Below, in pieces: positions 10,837 through 18,874 of a DNA stretch of 64,000 nucleotides. The DNA is from Verrucomicrobiaceae bacterium (GTDB lineage: Bacteria; Verrucomicrobiota; Verrucomicrobiia; Verrucomicrobiales; Verrucomicrobiaceae). Made by a program: the position numbers and the translations under genes. Below the pieces are notes generated by a model. That model saw nothing but the letters and a program-made list of their open reading frames with translations, had not been told where the DNA came from and searched no databases. The stretch lies in NCBI GenBank assembly GCA_024232965.1, contig JACKQF010000002.1, positions 868,001 to 932,000 of the forward strand, written 5' to 3'. Every line of letters begins with the position of its first letter. The first letter of the stretch is position 1.

Positions 10837-11646
10837 ATGTTTGAAACTCGATCACGCGGATACGCAACCGACCTTATGCTCGCGTCGCTTGACGGCGATG
10901 TCTCGTGCGGTGACGGCTATTTTGCCGCACGGACACCGACATCCCCGTCCTTTTGGTGGGGCAACTTCGTGCTTTTTTCCGACCCACCCTGGAAGAAACT
11001 CCTGCAAAAATGGGAGTCCACTTTTGACGAAGAAGTCGGGTGCACTGCGGGTATTGAGCATCGCAATCTTGCCTGGGATTCGATCGACGGAGAGACGGGT
11101 GATGCGGATGCCTTTGTCGCCAAGGGTTACACCCTCACCCGTGACTTCTACCTGTTCGCAGAAAAGACCCGACCTTCGCCACACCATCGGGCCGACTTGC
11201 AAATACGCCCGATCGAGGGCGATGCCGAGTGGGCGCGTGCGGACGAGATTGCGATGGCGTCCTTTTCCGACGAACAAAGTACGCCGTCGTTTCGACGCTT
11301 CCTTTCGCAACAAGCCAGTCGATACCGAAGGCTCGTTGAAATGGGCTTCGGGAAGTGGTTCGGAGCCTTCAGCGATGACATCATCGTTGCGAGCATGGGT
11401 ATCTATGTCCGCGGAAATATCGGGCGCTGCCAGTCAGTGGCGACCTCGCCGGAATATCGACGAAGCGGCTGCTGCGGCACATTGGTCCACGCAGCCTGCA
11501 GCTTTGCCTTTGAAAAAATGGGAGCAAGAGAGATCGCGATGATGGCGGAGCCATCCAACCCGTCACTGCGTGTTTATCAATCGGTTGGCTTTGAGATTCA
11601 GGAGCACGTAGCGAGTCTCTCCCTTTCGAAGAGCAACTGCGCCTGA
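10837..11646 (+). CDS. GNAT-family N-acetyltransferase
   Basis: This is a 269-residue protein. The N-terminal 125 residues are poorly defined, with a Trp/Phe-rich stretch SFWWGNFVLF. The GNAT fold occupies about 125-262: beta strands DLQIRPIEGD, the catalytic-core FGAFSDDIIVASMGIYV, the acetyl-CoA loop region SVATSPEYRRSGCCGTLVHAA, and the final SLRVYQSVGFEIQEH. A GGAGG at 10822-10826, ten bases before the ATG, supports the start. The substrate is unknown. It is the second gene of a likely two-gene unit with the MmcQ/YjbR gene, in a region of small orphan genes. Confidence 0.8.
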   Translation: MFETRSRGYATDLMLASLDGDVSCGDGYFAARTPTSPSFWWGNFVLFSDPPWKKLLQKWESTFDEEVGCTAGIEHRNLAWDSIDGETGDADAFVAKGYTLTRDFYLFAEKTRPSPHHRADLQIRPIEGDAEWARADEIAMASFSDEQSTPSFRRFLSQQASRYRRLVEMGFGKWFGAFSDDIIVASMGIYVRGNIGRCQSVATSPEYRRSGCCGTLVHAACSFAFEKMGAREIAMMAEPSNPSLRVYQSVGFEIQEHVASLSLSKSNCA

Positions 11647-11672
11647 AAATCCCCACCTCATGCGGGGAAACC

Positions 11673-12152
11673 ATGAACACCAGGCGCAGCGCCCACGCGA
11701 AACCCCAAGAATCAAAGCCCATGCACGTCACCGACCTCGCTATCAACAAGTCCTTGGGGATGCAACTCGCGCCAGAAGGCACAGGCCATATCCTGGACCT
11801 GCCTGAGTCGCCACTGCTGCTCAATCACGTCGGCACCGTTCACGCCGGCGTGCAGTTTTCACTGGCGGAGGCAGCCAGTGGTGAGTTTCTGCTGCGCCAG
11901 CTCGGCGAGTCTCAAAATCAGGTCTTCGCGGTGCTCCGGACGTCGAGCGTGAAGTTTCGCAAGCCGGCGCACGGCGCTCTGCAGGCCTCGGCACGATTTG
12001 CCGATGGCAACATTGAATCCTTGTCTGCCGAACTCACTTCACGTGGCCGGGCTTTGACCACCGTGCTCGTCGGGGTGGCGGATGCACAAGGAGTCGTGAC
12101 GATGACCGGCCAGTTTGACTGGTTTTTACAGCGTCAGCCTCCTGCGGCCTGA
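11673..12152 (+). CDS. hotdog-fold thioesterase-like protein (YiiD C-terminal / DUF4442 type)
   Basis: This is a 159-residue protein, or 143 residues if the ATG at 11721 (MHVTDL) is the true start, which fits homologues better. The hotdog core shows LLLNHVGTVHAGVQFSLAEAASGEF, the helix that carries the active-site region in PaaI-like and DUF4442 proteins, then VLRTSSVKFRKPAHG and the strand VLVGVADAQGVVTMTGQFDWF. Such proteins hydrolyse or bind acyl-CoA or acyl-ACP, but the acyl group is unknown. It is co-oriented with the GNAT gene, 26 bp downstream. Confidence 0.72.
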   Translation: MNTRRSAHAKPQESKPMHVTDLAINKSLGMQLAPEGTGHILDLPESPLLLNHVGTVHAGVQFSLAEAASGEFLLRQLGESQNQVFAVLRTSSVKFRKPAHGALQASARFADGNIESLSAELTSRGRALTTVLVGVADAQGVVTMTGQFDWFLQRQPPAA

Positions 12153-12163
12153 ATGCCCCACCC

Positions 12164-12289
12164 ATGAACACGAATCCAATCATCTTCGATGAAATTGAAT
12201 GGAAGTCGCCGAAGCCAGGCATGCGCTGCAGAGTATTTCAGAACGGGGCGCGGCAGTTGCGGCTCGTCGAGGAGGTTTCCAAAGGATGA
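12164..12289 (+). pseudogene. short 41-codon ORF resembling the N-terminus of a cupin-domain protein
   Basis: ATG at 12164 to TGA at 12287 encodes 41 residues. FDEIEWKSPKPGMRCRVFQN followed by RQLRLVEEV looks like the opening of small cupin proteins (a W-E-x-P-x-G-x-R-x-K pattern and a following L-V-E strand). The metal-binding HxH part that should follow is absent, since the frame stops and the next gene begins within 35 bp. I read it as a truncated remnant. An independent small peptide is possible. Confidence 0.4.
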
Positions 12290-12323
12290 TCACAAAGGCG
12301 AACCTCGACGCAGACATGGCAGC

Positions 12324-12827
12324 ATGATGGACATCACGATCAGACCTGAAACGAACGCGGATACAGCGACCATCGAAGCGGTCACGGTGGCGGCGTTTCT
12401 GAACGCCGAACACACGAGTCACACAGAACAGCTCATCGTGGACGGACTGCGCAGGGCGGGAGCATTGACGGTGTCATTGGTCGCCGAGGACCATGGCGAA
12501 ATCGTCGGCCATGTGGCAGCGTCGCCGGTGGTCATCTCGGACGGCACGGCGGGATGGTATGGGTTGGGTCCTCTTTCCGTGAAACCGGAATGTCAAAAAC
12601 GCGGCATCGGCTCGAAACTCGTGCAGGAAGCTCTGGACAGGCTCCGCGAGTTGGGGGCGTCCGGTTGTGTGGTCCTTGGCGATCTCCGCTACTACGAGCG
12701 CTTTGGATTCAGGGCCGAAGCCGGTTTGATCCTGCCGGATGTGCCCCACGAGTATTTTATGGCCGTAGCGTTCAGCACATCCTTGCCCCATGGCATCGTC
12801 ACCTACCATGAAGCGTTCAACGCCTGA
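12324..12827 (+). CDS. GNAT-family N-acetyltransferase (YhbS-like)
   Basis: This is about 167 residues from ATG 12324 (or 166 from 12327). The longer frame from 12189 overlaps the cupin remnant and carries unrelated, Arg-rich sequence. The GNAT elements are ITIRPETNADTATIEAVT (start strand and helix), VSLVAEDHGEIVGHVAASPV, GLGPLSVKPECQKRGIGSKL (acetyl-CoA pyrophosphate loop Q-K-R-G-I-G) and VVLGDLRYYERFGF, as in YhbS-type proteins. The natural acceptor is unknown. It is the third acetyltransferase-related element in 3 kb. Confidence 0.85.
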   Translation: MMDITIRPETNADTATIEAVTVAAFLNAEHTSHTEQLIVDGLRRAGALTVSLVAEDHGEIVGHVAASPVVISDGTAGWYGLGPLSVKPECQKRGIGSKLVQEALDRLRELGASGCVVLGDLRYYERFGFRAEAGLILPDVPHEYFMAVAFSTSLPHGIVTYHEAFNA

Positions 12828-12869
12828 GTGGGCCACAGGATACTGACCTCGCTAACCCCCGCATCGAGA

Positions 12870-12946
12870 ATGCGGTCGAACATACGAGAGGTAAGGCCCG
12901 ATGACTCCGCTGCGGTCATAACCGAGATACTGCAAATCGCCTCCTT
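12870..12946 (+). pseudogene. possible remnant of a GNAT gene N-terminus
   Basis: From the ATG at 12870 the frame reads MRSNIREVRPDDSAAVITEI, which looks like the first strand and helix of a GNAT protein. After about 25 codons the frame turns into a low-complexity Gly/Arg stretch with no family likeness. No acetyl-CoA loop follows. The evidence is one short segment, so this is tentative. Confidence 0.25.
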
Positions 12947-13076
12947 GCCAGGCGAATCGGCTTCAGGTAGGGGTAGAGGTAGAGGTTGTCCTGGCGCCGG
13001 GAGCTATTGCGATATCGGGTCCGCCGGGCTTGTTTTTCAGTGATAGATTGCTCAATCCTTCAACCCGGTCGCCCAA

Positions 13077-13544
13077 ATGAACCGTCTGCTCACACTCCTT
13101 CTCATTGTGCTTCAAGCATCACTCGGCGTCGCTGCCGATCCAGTCGCCACACCAGTGACGGATGATAGCCAGCTTCTCAACGGCAAGTGGACGCCGATCG
13201 CCGCCATCATTGGCGGCGTCAAGCTGCCTGCGGATCAGCTACAGAAAATCACTCTCACCCTGAGCGGCGACAGCTATGAAGTGGCCGTGGCCGGAGAGGA
13301 TCACGTCGACAAAGGCACTGCCACGCGCGACACGACCACCGCACCCAAGCGCCTGACCATCAAGAGCCTCGAAGGCCCGAACAAGGGCAAGACCTTCCTC
13401 GCCATCTACGAGATCAAAACAGTGAACGGCGTGGACGCCTACCGCGTTTGCTACGACCTCTCAGGCACCGCCTTTCCCACTGAATTCAAGAGCGTGAAAG
13501 GCACTCAGCTTTACCTTGCGGGCTACCGTCGCAAGAAGGAATGA
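13077..13544 (+). CDS. secreted TIGR03067-like (lipocalin-like) protein
   Basis: This is a 155-residue protein with a clear signal peptide (MNRLLTLLLIVLQASLGVAA). The mature part resembles TIGR03067 domains of planctomycetes and verrucomicrobia: LLNGKWTPIAAIIGGVKLPADQL at the start, KITLTLSGDSYEV, a middle KRLTIKSLEGPNKGKTFLAIYEI, then YRVCYDLSGTAFPTEFKS and a terminal basic YRRKKE. These are small secreted beta-barrels of unknown role. It stands alone, about 230 bp after the preceding acetyltransferase remnants. A perfect 8-bp hairpin at 13607-13631 may end its transcript. Confidence 0.75.
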   Translation: MNRLLTLLLIVLQASLGVAADPVATPVTDDSQLLNGKWTPIAAIIGGVKLPADQLQKITLTLSGDSYEVAVAGEDHVDKGTATRDTTTAPKRLTIKSLEGPNKGKTFLAIYEIKTVNGVDAYRVCYDLSGTAFPTEFKSVKGTQLYLAGYRRKKE

Positions 13545-13892
13545 CCAGAGCGCCAGCTCCTTGAAGAAGTGTTAGTCAGCCAAGCCTATATGGGTGCGGA
13601 TTCGTCCGAGTCGTTTCGGCCGGACGACTCGCCCTCCCGATGCCGATTCGGCCGGGCTCAACCGCGTGTTCATTCTCTCCCTGGTGCGCACCCTCACCCA
13701 AAGGACGGGAAAAGTCGTTTGGACATGGGCCGTGATGACCCTCTCCAAAAACGGCGAATACCCCGTGGATGCCGCAATCCACGTCCCGCGCTGAAGCCAT
13801 GGCACCCCGTCAGGGGTGTTGCCTCCGGTGGGCTCGCGGGGGATCCGTGAATCCGCGCCCGATCATGTGGCTTCCTTCACACGCACAATTCG
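13545..13892. other. gene-poor 350-bp stretch with two small palindromes
   Basis: I see no convincing coding sequence here; the open frames lack family likeness and usable starts. It holds a hairpin at 13607-13631 (CGAGTCGT / ACGACTCG, 9-nt loop), which may terminate the TIGR03067-like gene, and a second at 13803-13818 (CACCCC-GTCA-GGGGTG). The right end leads into the sigma-factor upstream motif. Confidence 0.5.
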
Positions 13893-13918
13893 TGTAACAA
13901 GGGACGACATTTCCTGAA
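13893..13918 (+). promoter_or_regulatory. bipartite motif upstream of ECF sigma gene
   Basis: TGTAACA (13893-13899) and CCTGAA (13913-13918) are separated so that 14 nt lie between the AAC and CCTGAA. The same two blocks with the same spacing occur before the kinase gene at 14685-14710. The TGTAAC block resembles -35 elements of ECF sigma factors, so this may be an autoregulated promoter. The second block ends 17 nt before the ATG, which implies a very short leader. Inference only. Confidence 0.5.
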
Positions 13919-13935
13919 TTAGAAGGGTCGTCCCC

Positions 13936-14673
13936 ATGTCCGCCAACGAACTCGCAGCCTCCCGCTCTCCCGTCTTTGCCACGACGCGGTGGTCGGTGGT
14001 GCTGGCTGCGCGGCATGCGGAGACGCGCGCGTCGAAGCAGGCGATGGAGACGCTGTGCCAGGCCTACTGGTATCCGCTCTATGCCTATGTGCGCCGAGAT
14101 GGTCATTCGCCGCATGATGCGCAGGATCTGACGCAGGAGTTCTTCGCTCGCTTGCTGGAAAAGGACTGGCTGCAGGCCGCCGGGCCGGAGCACGGGCGCT
14201 TCCGCACCTTCCTGCTCGTGGCCATGAAGCGTTTCCTGATCAACGAATGGCACAAGAATGCCTCGTTGAAGCGCGGCGGTCACATCACGCATGTGCCACT
14301 CGATGCCGAGGACGCGGAGCGGCGTTTCGCCAGCGAACCGGAACTCGCGCCGGATGCTGTCTTCGAGCGGCGCTGGGCCATGACGCTGTTGGACCAGACT
14401 TTGGCCACGTTGGAAGGCGAATTCGCTGCGGAAGGCAAAGCAGAACACTTTCAGGCCATGAAGCATTGTCTCACGCTGGATCGCGACCGCATCTCCTATG
14501 CGGAACTCGCCGCACAACTCGGCTCCAACGAAGGCGCGGCCCGTGTGGCGGTGCATCGGTTGCGGAAGCGCTTTCGCGCGTTGTTTCGCGAAAACATCAC
14601 GGCGACCTTGGCCGAAGGCGAGAACGTGGAGACCGAGATGCAGCACGTTGTGGCCGTGCTGGGCGGCAGTTGA
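13936..14673 (+). CDS. ECF-type RNA polymerase sigma factor (kinase-linked group)
   Basis: This is a 245-residue sigma-70-family protein without a region 1 or 3, as in ECF factors. FATTRWSVVLAARH at the N-terminus is typical of the planctomycete/verrucomicrobial ECFs encoded beside Ser/Thr kinases. Region 2 follows (LCQAYWYPLYAYVRRDGHSPHDAQDLTQEFFARLL, about 42-80), then the GRFRTFLL block, and region 4 at about 175-215 with ISYAELAAQLGSNEGAARVAVHRLRKRFR as the DNA-binding helix-turn-helix. The kinase gene starts 52 bp downstream. No anti-sigma factor with a zinc motif is adjacent, so control probably runs through the kinase. The residues after about 220 have no clear role. Confidence 0.88.
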   Translation: MSANELAASRSPVFATTRWSVVLAARHAETRASKQAMETLCQAYWYPLYAYVRRDGHSPHDAQDLTQEFFARLLEKDWLQAAGPEHGRFRTFLLVAMKRFLINEWHKNASLKRGGHITHVPLDAEDAERRFASEPELAPDAVFERRWAMTLLDQTLATLEGEFAAEGKAEHFQAMKHCLTLDRDRISYAELAAQLGSNEGAARVAVHRLRKRFRALFRENITATLAEGENVETEMQHVVAVLGGS

Positions 14674-14684
14674 GTGAAATATCT

Positions 14685-14710
14685 TGTAACAGGCGCCGCC
14701 AGACCCTGAA
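14685..14710 (+). promoter_or_regulatory. bipartite motif upstream of kinase gene (same as before the sigma gene)
   Basis: TGTAACA (14685-14691) and CCTGAA (14705-14710), again with 14 nt between AAC and CCTGAA, lie in the 52-bp gap between the sigma and kinase genes. Several bases around the blocks also agree with 13893-13918 (GG after the first, a CTA/TTA triplet after the second). A separate promoter here would let the sigma factor drive its partner kinase. Confidence 0.5.
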
Positions 14711-14725
14711 CTACTTGGGGAACCG

Positions 14726-17700
14726 ATGAATACCGAATCCACCAACTGTCCCCAATGCGGCTCTCCACTGCCGGCCGATGCCCCGCAGGGCCTCTGTCCG
14801 CGCTGTCTGGCCGCGTTGAACTTTGACACCGAGACCATGCCAACGGGGGCGGTGGCGGCACAGCCGACGCTGACGCCGGAGGAACTCGCGCCGCACTTTC
14901 CCCAGCTCGAGATCCTCGAATGCCTCGGCCGCGGTGGCATGGGAGTGGTTTACAAGGCCCGGCAAAAGTCGCTGAACCGGCTTGTCGCGCTGAAACTGCT
15001 GGCTCCTGAGCGCGCGGACGACGCGAAGTTCGCCGCGCGCTTTGAAAAGGAGGCGCATGCGCTCGCGGCGCTCAATCATCCGCACATCGTCACCATTTAT
15101 GACTTCGGCCAGGCGGGCGGCTTTTTCTTCCTGCTCATGGAGTTCGTCGATGGTGTGAATCTGCGCCAGGCGATGAGCGCGGGACGATTCACGCCTTCAC
15201 AGGCGCTGGCCATCGTGCCGCCAGTGTGCGAAGCGCTTCAATACGCGCATGAGCACGGCATCGTGCATCGCGACATCAAGCCGGAGAACCTGCTGATGGA
15301 CAAGGAAGGCCGCGTGAAGATCGCGGACTTCGGCATCGCCAAGATGATCGGCGCGGAGAATGTGGACGGTGGAGAGGCGCTCTCGCAGCCGTTTGGCACA
15401 CCCAGCTATGCCGCGCCCGAACAGCAAAACGATCCGGCGCATGTGGATCACCGCGCGGACATCTACTCGCTCGGCGTAGTGCTCTATGAGTTGCTCACCG
15501 GCGAACTGCCGAAGGCGAATCTCGAAGCGCCGTCGCGTCGCGTGCAAATCGACGTTCGTCTGGATGAAATCGTGCTGCGCGCGCTCGAAGCACGGCCGGA
15601 TCGCCGTTATTCGACCGCGGCGGAGTTTCGCACCCAGCTCGCCACGATTGTTTCCGGCTCCGTCAAACCCGCCGGGGCAGTGTTGAAGTCGGACAACAGC
15701 TACATCAGCACGCCTGAGCATCTCTCGACGTTCTACGGCCGATTCGCCTACATCTACACGGGCAAGGGCCATCTCCTGCTCGACACGGAGAGGCTGACCT
15801 TCACGCGCCCGAATGCTCCGGCCATCGTCATCCCTCTTTTCGCCATACGCGATCTCAGCATTGGCCCGTATCCCGCCACGGCGAAGCCGATCCGGCTGAA
15901 TTTCATCAGCGTGACGTTTGAGGAAAACGGAAATCGCCGGCAGCTCCTTTTCACGCCCAACGAAGGGGCATTTACTCCTGCCTGGGGCACGAACCGCATC
16001 GTCGCCGACTGGTTCAAGGCGATTCAGGATGCGACGCGAAACGCCACGGGCAGCATCCCACCCAGCACGCCAGAGGATCATCTGGGTGTTCCGCGAGGAT
16101 CAGCCATGAAGTGGCTGCCCATGTTCGCCGTCCTGCTCGGCGCAGTTGTTTTGGCCTGTCTCTTCGCCACGCCGAATCTCGGACAAACAGCGAGAATGAT
16201 GGTCATCCCTGTCGCCCTGCTGCTGATGGTCGCCGGACCGATGTTCGTGGGCCTGCTATCGCGCCCGCAGCGGGAGACCGAAGGCCAAGCCAACCCGGGC
16301 CGCTCGTGGCGTTGGGCGGGAGTTTTGAGCATGATCCTAGGAGCCGTGTTGCTGCTCGGCTCCCAGGTGTTCAATGGCATGGTGAATGACTTTGCGTTGA
16401 CTGCGGCAGCGCGTGAGCATCAGGTCAAGCGCGACAAAGCCGTGTCGCAAGCGGCGGCGATGCGCACCGAAGCAGAAAGCAAGGTGACGGAGAGAGCCGC
16501 CGTGCAGGCCAGGCTGAAATCCGCCACGGATCCCGAGGAGCAAGGGCGCCTCCGACGGGAATCCGAGGCGCTCGACCGTGAATCGCAACGTCAGCTCGCG
16601 GCGGCGAAGCAGCTTGACGAGGCGATCGATCAAGCCAACCGGGCCTCCGAGCGCGCCAGGCAGCAGCGCGTTCTCATGTTTTACCTGATAGCCGGAGCAC
16701 TTCTCGTGGCGGGCGCGGGGGCACTCTTCCGCCGCACACGCGGCGACGCCGAATCCGTTCCCGCGCGGCGGACCGGCGTGGGCTGCGTGAATCTGTCGAT
16801 CATGGCTGCCGCTGGCGCGGTGGCGATGATCGCCGTCTTGACTTATCAACTGGCTGGTCATATCGGCAGCACTCCGGGCACTCTTCAGAGCGTCTCCTCT
16901 CAACTCGTCTCTGTGGAAGGAAACATCGTGACCGTCGAATTGAACCTCCAAGTGGCGGAAGGGACGGTCGAGGTGCGTGCCGAGTTGAATGGCAAGCCCG
17001 CCCCCGATGCCAAGCGCCTCCCGCTCGTCGATTCCGACCGCAACACAGGCCAGAGAACGCTCGTCCTGCCCGGCGCACCCATCGGCAACCAGCCCTGGCG
17101 CATCTTCCAGCCCGGCATGCATCTGTGGAGGTTGCGGTATGTGCTGCCCACGCCTGAACTCGCCCAACAGGCAGCGGAAAGCCTGCGGTCCATGGGCGAG
17201 TTGCCAGCCGTCGCCGGCAAGGGTCACGCCGGAACCGTTTTCGAACTCGGAAACCCGGAAAGCCCGGACTACCACGCCGTGCTGCATGTCTCCGAAGTGA
17301 TGAGCTCCACCGATCCACGCTGGGTCAGCGTCGAGGGGCAGCGATCATGGAACGAATCCGCCACGCGAGCCACCTGGACTGTCCGCACCAACACCGGCGG
17401 CATGATCCATCTTCTGCACGGCGATGGCCAGCGCGACGCGTCCCTGCAACGCAATGCGACCACGAAGTTCCATGAGGCCTCCATCGTGGTCGAGATCACC
17501 AAAATAGGCAGCGACCGAGTCAAGGTGGCCACCTCGGTCGGCAGTGGCACCGTGGGCGGTGAATTTGGTGGTGACTATCTGCAAGTCCGCGATGAACTGC
17601 TCAACACCGCACTCAATACCGCCAAATTGGAAATCGGAACACGCGTGGAACTGTGTCGTCTGGATGGCAAGCCGCTCGTTTTGGAGGTGCCGGTGATCAT

Positions 17701-18031
17701 GGAGGCAGCCACCGGTGCGGCTGCGCCCGAAAGGTCCACGACCGCGATCCGCGGGGGCGTGACCACCGTGAATCGTTCATGGATGAGTTTCTTCCTGCCC
17801 TTCATCCTTTCAGCGGTCGTCCTGATCGTCATCGTTACCTTGCTGCGCTCCATGCGAAGACGGGGCCGTTCGGGCTGCGTCGCCGCTTTGCTCATCGTTT
17901 TGGCTCTCGCGTTGCTGCTCGCCACCGCCGCCCTGGTTTGGTACCTGTCCAGAGCCAGTCAGGTCGACCATCCACTCCCGGCACCTGCCCAAGGAGCCAA
18001 AGTCATCGAAGCACCCAGAATCCCGACGTGA
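14726..18031 (+). CDS. Ser/Thr protein kinase with zinc ribbon, multiple membrane segments and coiled coil
   Basis: This is an 1101-residue receptor-like kinase. A zinc-ribbon (Cys 8, 11, 24, 27) is followed by a complete Hanks-type kinase domain (about 60-325): GRGGMG (69-74), VALK with Lys 90, HRDIKPEN (181-188, catalytic Asp 183), DFG (201-203) and PSYAAPE. A PH-like segment lies at about 335-450. Three membrane segments (462-480, 490-510, 528-549), a charged coiled coil (about 556-645), two more membrane segments (647-667, 688-710), a large extracytoplasmic region (about 715-1015) and two C-terminal membrane segments (1018-1040, 1050-1075) follow. The kinase should be active and probably controls the upstream ECF sigma factor. 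The ligand is unknown. Confidence 0.9.
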   Translation: MNTESTNCPQCGSPLPADAPQGLCPRCLAALNFDTETMPTGAVAAQPTLTPEELAPHFPQLEILECLGRGGMGVVYKARQKSLNRLVALKLLAPERADDAKFAARFEKEAHALAALNHPHIVTIYDFGQAGGFFFLLMEFVDGVNLRQAMSAGRFTPSQALAIVPPVCEALQYAHEHGIVHRDIKPENLLMDKEGRVKIADFGIAKMIGAENVDGGEALSQPFGTPSYAAPEQQNDPAHVDHRADIYSLGVVLYELLTGELPKANLEAPSRRVQIDVRLDEIVLRALEARPDRRYSTAAEFRTQLATIVSGSVKPAGAVLKSDNSYISTPEHLSTFYGRFAYIYTGKGHLLLDTERLTFTRPNAPAIVIPLFAIRDLSIGPYPATAKPIRLNFISVTFEENGNRRQLLFTPNEGAFTPAWGTNRIVADWFKAIQDATRNATGSIPPSTPEDHLGVPRGSAMKWLPMFAVLLGAVVLACLFATPNLGQTARMMVIPVALLLMVAGPMFVGLLSRPQRETEGQANPGRSWRWAGVLSMILGAVLLLGSQVFNGMVNDFALTAAAREHQVKRDKAVSQAAAMRTEAESKVTERAAVQARLKSATDPEEQGRLRRESEALDRESQRQLAAAKQLDEAIDQANRASERARQQRVLMFYLIAGALLVAGAGALFRRTRGDAESVPARRTGVGCVNLSIMAAAGAVAMIAVLTYQLAGHIGSTPGTLQSVSSQLVSVEGNIVTVELNLQVAEGTVEVRAELNGKPAPDAKRLPLVDSDRNTGQRTLVLPGAPIGNQPWRIFQPGMHLWRLRYVLPTPELAQQAAESLRSMGELPAVAGKGHAGTVFELGNPESPDYHAVLHVSEVMSSTDPRWVSVEGQRSWNESATRATWTVRTNTGGMIHLLHGDGQRDASLQRNATTKFHEASIVVEITKIGSDRVKVATSVGSGTVGGEFGGDYLQVRDELLNTALNTAKLEIGTRVELCRLDGKPLVLEVPVIMEAATGAAAPERSTTAIRGGVTTVNRSWMSFFLPFILSAVVLIVIVTLLRSMRRRGRSGCVAALLIVLALALLLATAALVWYLSRASQVDHPLPAPAQGAKVIEAPRIPT

Positions 18032-18077
18032 TCGATTTCAACGTCGTGAAAGTCGAGAACCCGCCCGGCAGATTGAG

Positions 18078-18713
18078 ATGGAACAGATGAGCAAGGGCCG
18101 AATCCAATTGCCCGACGGTGCCGTGCCTGTGCTCGGCCACGTGAAACACCGCGACGGCTGGACCTACATCATGGCGCTGCGGATTCTGCGAGAGCCGGGC
18201 GCGCCGCGACCGCCAGCGCCGAAAGGCGCGCTCTTTTCCGTCGAGAAGGAAATCGTTGTACCCGACCGCGCCTTTGTGCGCGTGCAATTGCAGAAGTCAG
18301 CCAAGGACGGCAGCAAAACCGCGTTTGGCAATTCGCTGGTCTTCAAACCGGCCAATACCGCCAAAGGCTTCATCCTGCGCTGGCACGCGTATGCGCCACC
18401 GCTTCCGAATGCGGCCCCGACCTACCTGCTCGATTTCGTCGATCCGGACTCGGGTGCCATCTTCCACCGCATCGAGGACGGTTTCCCGCCCGGTGTCGTA
18501 TTGAGTTCACCCAACAGTCAGCCGCTCCCCGACGTCAACAAGAGCATCATGATTGCCGCTCCCGGCACCAAGACGATTCTGCGCCTGCTGCGAGCCAGCC
18601 AGAAAGTCACACCGGGTGCCGCCCTCACGGCCTGGTGGGATGTCTATGCCGAGGTCACCCACGTCAGCCCTATCACCAAGTCGGTGCCGCAATTCCAGTT
18701 GCCGGAACGGTGA
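18078..18713 (+). CDS. hypothetical protein downstream of kinase
   Basis: This is a 211-residue protein (202 if the ATG at 18087 is used), 46 bp after the kinase stop and on the same strand, so it is a possible third member of the sigma-kinase unit. I do not recognise a family. There is no signal peptide or membrane segment. The middle has alternating strands (GNSLVFKPANTAKGFILRW, YLLDFVDPDSGAIFHRI) suggesting a beta-rich fold, and the end is FQLPER. It could be a substrate or effector of the kinase, but that is only inferred from position. No strong ribosome-binding site precedes either ATG. Confidence 0.6.
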   Translation: MEQMSKGRIQLPDGAVPVLGHVKHRDGWTYIMALRILREPGAPRPPAPKGALFSVEKEIVVPDRAFVRVQLQKSAKDGSKTAFGNSLVFKPANTAKGFILRWHAYAPPLPNAAPTYLLDFVDPDSGAIFHRIEDGFPPGVVLSSPNSQPLPDVNKSIMIAAPGTKTILRLLRASQKVTPGAALTAWWDVYAEVTHVSPITKSVPQFQLPER

Positions 18714-18874
18714 GACGACCGCCAACCTCGACCATCAAAGGGTCAGTGCTACACAGGGCCCGGTGAACTGGATTCCGCACAAAGGGCAATGAGTTCCAGC
18801 CTATCAAATTCCCGATCATTTCCCGCTCTTTGCACCTCGCCGGGCTCTAGCACTTGGTTCACGCCGTGCACGCA

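Noticed and set aside
12189..12323. An upstream start for the YhbS-like GNAT protein
   Set aside because: The added residues are Arg-rich and unrelated to the family and overlap the cupin-like remnant in another frame.
13569..13850. A possible 93-codon gene between the TIGR03067-like gene and the sigma gene
   Set aside because: It has a GTG start without a ribosome-binding site, no family likeness, and crosses two palindromes. It is treated as non-coding.
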